From: Agarophyton chilense | Taxonomy: Eukaryota > Rhodophyta > Florideophyceae > Gracilariales > Gracilariaceae | Assembly: GCA_030374765.1 (NCBI GenBank) | Contig: JARGXX010000085.1 | Span: 1 to 42,012 of the forward strand | DNA length: 42,012 bases | Direction of reading: 5' to 3' | Shown here: piece by piece, positions 33,532 through 42,012 of the stretch | How the letters are laid out: each line of letters starts with the position of its first letter | How positions within the stretch are numbered: the first letter of the stretch is position 1 | Notes under the pieces: generated by a model | What the model was told of the DNA's origin: nothing | The model's database searches: none | What the model saw: only the letters and a program-made list of their open reading frames with translations | Position numbers and translations under genes: made by a program

Positions 33532-35651
33532 CTAGGCGCATTGGAAGTGAAGCGCCATGTCCTGCACGTTAAGAAACGCAATCCATTGTGAAAACGGCTG
33601 ACGTCATGCGCACTTGCGGCGAAATTCATTCCATCTAGGAGTCCACGGAGATACGGCCACGGCGCGTGCAGCAGAGCCTCCTTCAAAAACACTTGGTTAG
33701 CCACGAACCACTCGAAAAGCTTTGTAGTTGGTGTTCCTCGAGCTGCAGAGACACCCTTCACATCACAAGCTCTTCTCGAAGAACACCGTATGATGAATGC
33801 TTTAAGTGAACGTCTAGTCGCAAGAGAGATGGGGTGGCGGTCCACACAATGTCGAAGGAATACAACTGCCACACCGCCTCGGAAGCTGACACGTATCTAG
33901 GATCCTAATAGTTGCTGATCTCTTTGTATCGACCAATTTGCTGCTGCAATTTCCATAGTGACTAGATAATATCCTTTGCAAACGTATTTGAAAAGGTACT
34001 TGATTTCTTCGCCTCGAGAGACGCACAACTCGGCATTCATTTGACATGCCATCTTGCGAAGTAGATTCGGGCTGTACAGGACGACGAACTAAGAATTATA
34101 ACAGCGAGACAACACATCATTGACGGTAAGTACAGACTTTGTCCTGCAATGACTCACCGCCACCTTCGGGAGAACAACGACGATAGGAGATGTAATGCCC
34201 GCTCTCAGTGCGACAAGTCTCGGCGTTGAACACCTTCGGGAAGTATATCTTGCAGACTCCTTCATCCTTTCAGGGCGCAGATTGGTTATCAGAGCCACAG
34301 GCGTCGTATGAACCATGTTCTTCAAAACTAACTCGCGAAGAGTTGGGTCGGTTGGGGGCGGGATTTCTATGGAAATGACTTTGTCAACGTTCTCCGCAAA
34401 AAGAAGTCTGTGTTGAGAGCTAGAGTTCTAGAAGAAAATGATGGAGTGAGCATGCGGAAAATCTCTCTTCTGGAACTCAACGGACTCTACAGATGGGCTG
34501 CTACGGTAACCAAAGTATTTCTCCTCAATGGTGAAGGCCATCAAAGCCTTGAGAGTTAGGCAAAACACTCGCGCACATAAATCGGGCCTGTCCTATAGTA
34601 ACAGTGGGGTTAATGCTAGAGTTTCAGCGGCCCTGTTGACCCCCAGTGGGCTCTCGCTGCCGTCCATGGGTAGCACTGTATTGTAGGCCCGGATCTCTAT
34701 ATCGGAAGTGTGTCGCCCGAGGTCCAGCGTAAGTCAAGACCTGGCAAAGTAGAGAAGGGGGATCCGCAAGAGGACGGAAAGGACCGGGCGCCCTTGTTGC
34801 AGATGGTTCCGGGAAAGAGGGTTGGTGCTCGACCTACTGACAACACAGACGACATCTCGAAAGGGCAACGCATTGCAGAGAGCGACACGGAAAGTCCATG
34901 GAACTAAGGTCAAGATATGAAGAGGACTCTTCTTCGTGCTCATGCGAACAATGTGCGGGGTATATGGTTTGTTGAGTGGTTCTGTACATAGAGCTTGTCA
35001 GTTCGGTGTTGTCGATCACGAGTGCGCTCCTGGCTTTCTAGACTGACGAATTGAAACTCTGTTGGCTTCATTTCTTCCAACTGAGTAGGAGTTTCTTCCA
35101 ACAGTACATGTCTCATCGCGAATAGCAGCTCTCTGTTGGTCTCATTCGTTTTGCAGGTATGAGTAGGGGTATCTTCCAAAGCCCGAGTCTCGCGCACTGC
35201 ATCGCTTTTGGCCTCATTTCTTACAAAATGAGTAGGAGTGTTTCCCAAAGCCCGGGCCCCGCGCATGTTGGCTCGACTAGGTGTGTCCTGTTCTGCTCTA
35301 GAACGACACGTAGCATCTCAGTTGGCACTAAGGTATAGTTCGGCGCTCGGGAGTTGTTTGAGATGCCCTCACATCACGCATAGCAGAGCAAATAGCTGCT
35401 TGGCATGCTGATTGGACAGATGGGATCTGCTGTGCTCTTGCTGCCTAGGATATAGTACGTAAAGCGTCAAGTCTTGTAATTCGTTGTTCCTCCGTTTCTT
35501 GCGATCTTCCTTGCCGCGAACGATCCCGGTCTATCGCTTGCGTTGTCTGGCGGTGGGTCTCGCTTTGCCGTGCACACCGGATTCCCGCGCGTTCTCGATG
35601 GTGACTCCTGCGCTCTTGACCCTGTTCTGCCGTCTCATTTGGTCGTCTCAC
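33532..35651 (-). pseudogene. Helitron Rep pseudogene, unit 6
   Basis: Same motif order as unit 1, with many extra indels between 33532 and 35340 inside the noisy patch. The N-terminal end (35445-35651) is clean. Confidence 0.8.
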
Positions 35652-37840
35652 AGGTGAAAGTTCACCCTATTGTCTTCTGCGAGCTTCGGTGGCGTCGCTG
35701 TAAGGTACGTTTGGAATAGAATCGCTAAGAAACCCTGTGAAAAACACCCCTAAAAGTGCCCTACCTTGGAGCAACGGCGGCAGCATCGCCAAAAATAATA
35801 TTAATACTGTGTTACTTATGAAACCGGGCCTGAGCGTATAATACGCAATTTCAAGCAATATCAATAAGAATATACTATTGGTTCACAACAGCAAGGGTTG
35901 GTCAAGTACTGTGAGTTCCTTTCCACGCAATGCAGTGATCCATCACGATGGCAGTCTTTGCAAGAATACTTCGTTCAGCAGTAAGATCGTCTGCGAGGGA
36001 GTGAGACTGCAATAGAAATATTTAAAAATATTATGCCACCATATAATAAAAATCTTTATTAATAATATTTTAAAGCATTCAAAACCTAATCATAAATAAC
36101 TTCCTGTTTTTTCCAATGCCGTATGTTCTTCAGAATTTCTTTCCACGGTCCAATCTTCTTAATATGGACCTTCTCTAAATAATAAGGACTTGCGATTGTT
36201 TTCCGTGAAGAAATGTGTTCCAGAAGAGGATCCGCAGCACGCTCGCAGGAAGCTGATCAGGCTCGCTGGAAGTGCGTGGAGCATGTTATTACACGTGTAA
36301 GTGTATAAGGATAGGAAAGCTCTGCAGAGTAGGGGAAACGAAATGCTTAAGGAAAGAAGACGACGGAGCAGGTAGCAAAGGAAAAGGGACGGATGAAGGT
36401 GTCGAAGATAGTGGTTGTCCAGGGAACTGGTACTGTAACGAAGCAGCCTAAACAGTGCTCACCTTTTAATTTTTTTTCCAACGTTCACATAAGCACAAGG
36501 TGCCGTTGCACTATATCCATGGAAAGGGTGCGCGCATTTGCACAAACACGCCGAGAGCAACGGCGCCCGTTGGCTGCAGCCCCGCAGACGTTTGCCGCCT
36601 CCCCAATGACGGGCCGTGGCAGTCTCGTTCCGCCGCCAGTGCGAGTGCCACGGCACGCCATTGATCCGCCGACGCACACGTGTCGTCGCCCACCAATACC
36701 GCGCCGCGGCACTCTGGTGTCGCCCCAAAGTGGCCCACTATGCTCTCCTGCAGTGACACACGGACAAACAGACACAGACACAGACACAGACCTACAGACA
36801 CAGGCATGTGCTTTACTAGTTGGATTCAACCACGCAGATCAAATGGTGAAAGAAAAGAACGATACGAGTTGTAAAACAAGCTATGAAAAATGCGATCATA
36901 GTCTCCCTGAGACCGCAGCTCTGAAAAGAGATGTGAAACATGTCCACGTGTATATGCGAAAGGGGTACCGTACACGATTGAGGGCCACAGCGGTACCGTA
37001 CCCGTGTCAGGCTAGCACATGGGCCTCAACATCTGCCTGTTTATCCAAGAAAACATGGATTTAGTTTTCACTTTTCCCACTTCCTCCTTGTCCCGCAATT
37101 TCAGCACCACCAAAACCCTGTTTCCTCCGCAACGCAACTCAACCGGTAGCATTCCACGCACGGATTCTCCCACAACCGACATCTTGGTCACCACTATGTT
37201 CACACATGCGTTATCAACGTATCTCTCATATGCGCAGAAAATCCAAGGGCGGCTGTTGGTCGCGCTGCACCTATCTTCGGGCTCTCCAGCGCGCGGGCCC
37301 GAGATTGAAACGTACCGTGTCCACAACGACCAACAATTTCAACGCTGCTTAATACATATCAACAAAGCACCTGTGTTAGGAATTCAGATGATTTTTAGTC
37401 AATTATGTTATTCATTTATGTTATGATTTAGTTATACTATGCTTTAAGTCTGTTATTTGAGTTTTAGTGCTTTGGCGGTCCAGTCCCATAATCCATGTTG
37501 ACCCTATTCGTCATTTCAAGGACCATTGTCATCTCACACGTCACAATGACTTTATAGATGACATTCTTGTCACAATCAACAAAGCTGTCACTGTCAGCAT
37601 CATCGAGCAAGTGACAGCGAGGCATTGGACACGCATGCACGATTGAACCTCGTGGAAGCAACCATGTTTCACACGACACCCAATTAGAATGGTACATTAG
37701 AAAACACTCTTTATGACCTCTTCTTCGAAGGTTCAGTAGTCTATATAAACCCTGGTGGACCGGCCGACTCTCACCTCGGCCGTCACGAGGATTCACCTTT
37801 TCAACTACTGACCAGTGTTCTAACATTGGTAGCCATCGCA

Positions 37841-38585
37841 AGTAAGTATTGCACTCACTTCAAACTGGTGACCATCCAGCCCTGGTGGATTTTGCTATAC
37901 AAAATTCCCCAGGCTTGGATGAACCACAGGAATCCAGCTCTTTACTGACTGTCGATTTCTGCCGCGTTTCTGCGTGTTTCCAGTGAGCTCAATAAACCGA
38001 TCTCAGGTACCGCCGTCTTCGCCGTCGTTCTATACCAACACGGATATCTCCTCCGAACCACCGTCATCGCCGCCGCCACCACCGCCACCACAGATCGACC
38101 CTGCTGATTGTAACCATTTCAGATCCCTGGAACCGCGTACTCCACCGCCGTACGAACAGTCTTCGCAGTCGTCTCCTCTTCGTGAACTGTTGTCAACCTT
38201 CGAACCGAGACCAAGTGCAACTAAGGATAACAAGGCCCAAAGCCGTCGCTTACTCCCAATCGACGACGGTGCCAACTTCCACATCTTTCGTGTAGCATCC
38301 GACCGTATCAGGCAGCAACGTAAGCGCACTCTCCGTCGTCGCCTCAAAACCCCTCGTTGCGACACGTGTGATTTATGTTTCAATAGCCGCGTTCAACTTG
38401 GTGAACATCTCTCTGGCAGCCGACACAGGAACAAAGTACTGAATCAGAAGTCCGCTCCAGGTTATTACAATTGTGGTATTCGATCTTTCAACAACTGGAA
38501 GCACTACGAAGATCATAAAGGTGGAAGAAAGCATCAAGCCGCAGTTAGGAGAGAAAACCGCTGTGAACAAGCTTATTTCAAGTAA
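37841..38585 (+). CDS. Spliced zinc-finger protein, unit 7
   Basis: Start A at 37841 joined to 37984-38585 across intron 37842-37983. Intact, unit 2 form. Confidence 0.68.
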
Positions 38586-38791
38586 ATACCAACGAAGTTG
38601 TTGCCCAAGTACTACCCATACTATTTCTTGCAAACTGCTCAGACATACTGAAGCAGTATAAAAAGAGTCAAAAACACTGAAACCTTTGAGGCCCAGTCAC
38701 CACACTCTCACCACATCCACACCACACCCTCGCCGAACTTCACCGTACCCTCGTTTCCATTCCGTTCTACCGTCATCAAACCCCTACCGAT

Positions 38792-39337
38792 ATGACCGAT
38801 AATCACGTTCCAAATCCGACTCAAGCTCTTCAGATTGATGCTGCGTCTTCTTTCTACAGCCGAATTTGGCTTGGCGGAAGGCGCATGCTTCTTTGGTTTG
38901 AAGATATATCTGATGAAATTCTAGTGAAGTTCCGTTTAGCTTGGGCTTCTTGTCATATTTGCTAAGCGTTTGTTCAACTTCGTGGCCCGTTCCTAACCGA
39001 AGAAAAGGCCGATATACTCCAAAAATTGTTCAAGGTTTACGACAATGGGATTCTGGAGTCCATAGACGAGCAGTTCATTCTCTTCCTATTCACATTTATA
39101 GTCTCGCAATATGGACATTTAAGTGCCGATCCTGAAGATACGTTTCTCAATGCCGTTGAATCATCTATACTACAAATCGAGGATAATCCTGATGTAGACT
39201 TTTCAATGGAATTCGAACCAAGGTCTGATATGTTGATTTTCCCGAAATCCTCCTGGTATACCAGAACTGCACGCCGTCCCCAATGGAACACTGAACCACT
39301 GACGAGTCGGGACGACTCTCTTTCATGGGGGAAGTGA
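38792..39337 (+). pseudogene. ORF2 gag-like remnant, unit 7
   Basis: Internal TAA at 38963-38965. A private A-to-C change turns one Glu into Ala near 39270. Confidence 0.5.
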
Positions 39338-39830
39338 TGTTAGGAATTCAGATGATTTTTAGTCAATTATGTTATGCATTTATGTTATGATTTAGTATTA
39401 CTATGCTTTAAGTATGTTATTTGAGTTTCAGTGCTTTGGCGGTCCAGTCCCATAATCCATTTTGACCCTCTAATCGCCATTTCAAGGACCATTGTCATCT
39501 CACACGTCACAATGACTTTATAGATGACATTCTTGTCACAATCAACAAAGCTGTCACTGTCAGCATCATCGAGCAAGTGACAACGAGGCATTGGACACGC
39601 ATGCACGATTGAACCTCGTGGAAGCAACCATGTTTCACACGACACCCAATTAGAATGGTATATTAGAAAACCTTTATGACCTCTTCTTCGAAGGTTCAGT
39701 GGTTTATATAAACCCTGGTCGACTGGTTGACTCTCACCTCGGCCGTCACGAGGATTCACCTTTTCAACTACTGACCAGTGTTCTAACAACCTGTGCTCAT
39801 TTGCCGGTATATGAAAACGCCAAACAACAA

Positions 39831-39922
39831 ACGAGCCTCAACTCCGATTACTTGCTTTCCCGACGCCAAACAACAAACGAGCCTCAACTCCGATTACTTG
39901 CTTTCCCGACGCCAAAACGTTC
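39831..39922. repeat. 46-bp minisatellite, two copies (unit 7)
   Basis: Copies start at 39831 and 39877. Confidence 0.93.
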
Positions 39923-40064
39923 CCCCTTCTGCTCATGTACTTGACTCCTATCAGTCCTTTTGAAACGTATATCGTCCGCCGGTTGCGCGGCGAAAACTGT
40001 TTCCCGTTGAAAGTGTAAACAATGGAAGCATACATGAAACCTTTTAGTTCAGTAATAAAAAGCC

Positions 40065-41805
40065 CTAGGCGCATTGGAAGTGAAGCGCCATGTCCTGCAC
40101 GTTAAGAACGCAATCCATTGTGAAACGGCTGACGTCATGCGCACTTGCGGCGAAATTCATTCCATCTAGGAGTCCACGGAGATACGGCCACGGCGCGTGC
40201 AGCAGAGCCTCCTTCAAAAACACTTGGTTAGCCACGAACCACTCGAAAAGCTTTGTAGTTGGTGTTCCTCGAGCTGCAGCACCCCTTCCATCACATTCTC
40301 GGAAGAACACCGTATGATGATGCTTTAAGTGAACGTCTAGTCGCAAGAGAGATGGGTGGCGGTCCACAATGTCGAAGGAATACAACTGCCACACCGCCTC
40401 GGAAGCTGACACGTATCTAGGATCCTAATAGTTGCTGATCTCTTTGTATCGACCATTTGCTGCTGCAATTTCCATAGTGACTAGATAATATCCTTTGCAA
40501 ACGTATTTGAAAAGGTACTTGATTTCTTCGCCTCGAGAGACGCACAACTCGGCATTCATTTGACATGCCATCTTGCGAAGTAGATTCGGGCTGTACAGGA
40601 CGACCTAAGAATTATACAGCGAGACAACACATCATTGACGGTAAGTACAGACTTTGTCCTGCAATGACTCACCGCCACCTTCGGGAGAACAACGACGATA
40701 GGAGATGTAATGCCCGCTCTCAGTGCGACAAGTCTCGGCGTTGAACACCTTCGGGAAGTATATCTTGCAGACTCCTTCATCCTTTCAGGGCGCAGATTGG
40801 TTATCAGAGCCACAGGGCGTATGAACCATGTTCTTCAAAACTAACTCGCGAAGAGTTGGGTCGGTTGGGGGCGGGATTTCTATGGAAATGACTTTGTCAA
40901 CGTTCTCCGCAAAAAGAAGTCTGTGTTGAGAGCTAGAGTTCTAGAAGAAAATGATGTGAGCATGCGGAAAATCTCTCTTCTGGAACTCAACGACCTACAG
41001 ATGGGCTGCTACGGTACCAAAGTATTTCTCCTCAATGGTGAAGGCCATCAAAGCCTTGAGAGTTAGGCAAAACACTCGCGCACATAAATCGGGCCTGTCC
41101 TATAGTAACAGTGGGGTTAATGCTAGAGTTTCAGCGGCCCCTGTTGACCCAGTTGGCTCTCGCTGAGTCCATGGGTAGCACTGTATTGTAGGCCCGGATC
41201 TCATATCGGAAGTGTGTCGCCCGAGGTCCAGCGTAAGTCAAGACCTGGCAAAGTAGAGAAGGGGGATCCGCAAGAGGAGGAAAGGACCGGGCGCCCTTGT
41301 TGCAGATGGTTCCGGAAAGAGGGTTGGTGCTCGACCTACTGACAACACGCTCATCTCGAAAGGGCAACGCATTGCAGGAGCGACACGGAAAGTCCATGGC
41401 ACTAAGATCTAGATATGAAGAGGACTCTTCTTCGTGCTCATCGAACAATGTGCGGGGCACGTGTTGAGTGGTTTTAACATATCTCAGCCGGTGTTGTCGA
41501 TCACGAGTGCGCTCCTGGCTTCTAGACTGACGAATTGAAACTCTGTTGGCTTCATTTCTTCCAACTGAGTAGGAGTTTCTTCCAAAGTACATGTCTCGCG
41601 AATTAGCTCTCTGTTGGCCTCATTCGTTGCAGTATGAGTAGGGGTATCTTCCAAAGCCCGAGTCTCGCGCACTGCATCGCTTTTGGCCTCATTTCTTACA
41701 AAATGAGTAGGAGTGTTTCCCAAAGCCCGGGCCCCGCGCATGTTGGCTCGACTAGGTGTGTCCTGTTCTGCTCTAGAACGACACGTAGCATCTCAGTTGG
41801 CACTA
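40065..41805 (-). pseudogene. Helitron Rep pseudogene, unit 7, truncated at its N-terminus
   Basis: Rep and Cys-rich regions are present with the ancestral stops. The coding region is cut at 41805, so the ETEEQR repeats are missing. Private substitutions cluster at about 41399-41620. Confidence 0.82.
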
Positions 41806-41856
41806 TGGTCGCGTTGACACTCCCTCGCTCCTTCTGCAAATCCCTGTTAATACCTA
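41806..41856. other. Array edge and unique flank
   Basis: Sequence after GGCACTA no longer matches any unit. Other units continue AGGTAAGTTCGG, whereas here it reads TGGTCGCGTTGAC. Only GGT is shared beyond the break. The stretch ends with a TA dinucleotide at 41855-41856 next to the transposon end. Confidence 0.8.
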
Positions 41857-42012
41857 CAGTGGTGTGCAAAAGTATACAAACACCCGCAAACCTGGTATGT
41901 GGGGCGCAAAAAGTAGAGAGGTAACCCTTGAACACGGTAAAATGTCGTAACAAGGTTAGAATGAGTATCATGAATTTTTTTTAATAGAACAGGCACCTAA
42001 CGAACGGCAGCT
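41857..42012 (+). mobile_element. Tc1/mariner-like element terminus (partial)
   Basis: CAGTGGTGTGCAAAAGTATA directly follows a TA and closely resembles Tc1/mariner terminal repeats (CAGTG...GTGCAAAAGTAT), which insert at TA. The element runs to the window end. No transposase is encoded in the 156 bp seen, so family and completeness are unknown. Confidence 0.6.

Larger units (their letters stand above)
32441..36970 (+). repeat. Array unit 6, shortened by LTR-LTR recombination
   Basis: 4530 bp. The retrotransposon interior and one LTR are gone, which removes about 1965 bp. The minisatellite has one copy. From about 33318 to 35340 there are many private indels, a second insertion-rich patch. 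Confidence 0.94.
37374..39788 (+). mobile_element. Non-autonomous LTR retrotransposon, unit 7
   Basis: Full-length copy: 5' LTR 37374-37825, 3' LTR 39338-39788, ACCTG at 37369-37373 and 39789-39793. A private change in the 5' LTR gives TTATTCATT for TTATGCATT near 37411. Confidence 0.92.
1..41805. repeat. Tandem array of seven ~6.5 kb compound units
   Basis: The same sequence recurs head-to-tail with starts at 1, 6514, 12987, 19462, 26061, 32441 and 36971. Units are nearly identical outside two noisy patches. Length differences are explained by three things seen directly: 46-bp minisatellite copy number, a 6-bp microsatellite change, and deletions inside the LTR element (49 bp in unit 5, about 1965 bp in unit 6). 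No junction sequence is visible between units, so the phase used here simply starts at the window start. The array ends at about 41806. Confidence 0.97.
36971..41805 (+). repeat. Array unit 7, terminal and truncated
   Basis: Matches other units from its start to ...GGCACTA at 41805, then departs. It lacks what would be the last roughly 1.7 kb: Helitron N-terminal end, AT-rich spacer and microsatellite. Private substitutions accumulate in its last 450 bp. Confidence 0.93.

Noticed and set aside
1..41805. Ribosomal DNA, histone or snRNA gene cluster
   Set aside because: The period could suggest such a cluster, but no rRNA, histone or snRNA sequence is recognisable in the unit. Its content is transposon-derived and spacer.
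41944..41956. GTCGTAACAAGGT, identical to a conserved motif near the 3' end of small-subunit rRNA
   Set aside because: The flanks do not match rRNA on either side, and the motif sits inside the transposon-like sequence. A 13-base coincidence.

Overview
The window is eukaryotic repetitive DNA, most likely from an invertebrate animal. It has no bacterial-style genes, and it holds an LTR retrotransposon with a TATA box and a consensus spliceosomal intron, a decayed Helitron, and the end of a Tc1/mariner-like element. The species cannot be named from the sequence.

Bases 1-41805 are a head-to-tail tandem array of one compound unit of about 6.5 kb, in seven copies. Counting from the start of the window, the units begin at 1, 6514, 12987, 19462, 26061, 32441 and 36971. 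Their lengths are 6513, 6473, 6475, 6599, 6380, 4530 and at least 4835 bp. The seventh unit breaks off near 41806 into unrelated sequence, so 41806 is one edge of the array. The other edge lies left of the window.

Layout of a unit (unit 1 coordinates). 1-398: unidentified flank. 399-2823: a complete non-autonomous LTR retrotransposon with 452/451 bp LTRs (TGTTAG...CTAACA), a 5-bp target duplication ACCTG, a possible primer binding site and a polypurine tract. Inside it are a spliced zinc-finger ORF and a second ORF broken by one stop. 2824-3140: a 46-bp minisatellite and spacer. 3141-5201, minus strand: a Helitron replication-protein pseudogene that keeps the N-terminal repeats, the Cys-rich region, the HUH motif and the two-tyrosine motif. 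It lacks part of the middle and the helicase. 5202-6513: spacer with an AT-rich polyadenylation palindrome, a short minus-strand ORF remnant and a hexanucleotide microsatellite.

The order of events can be read off. The Helitron copy and the LTR element were in place, and the Helitron and ORF2 were already disabled, before the unit was amplified, because all copies share the same stops and the same differences between 5' and 3' LTR. The array then changed by minisatellite slippage, by exchange between units (interleaved variant classes) and, in unit 6, by LTR-LTR recombination that left a chimeric solo LTR.

The most interesting signal is in the LTR element. Its zinc-finger ORF has no ATG in the genomic DNA. 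A consensus intron (872-1013) joins a final A of exon 1 to TG of exon 2 and so creates the AUG exactly in frame. The predicted protein has a U1/JAZ-type C2H2 finger, a class known elsewhere to bind double-stranded RNA. Patches of units 4 and 6 are rich in one-base insertions and look like unpolished long-read sequence.
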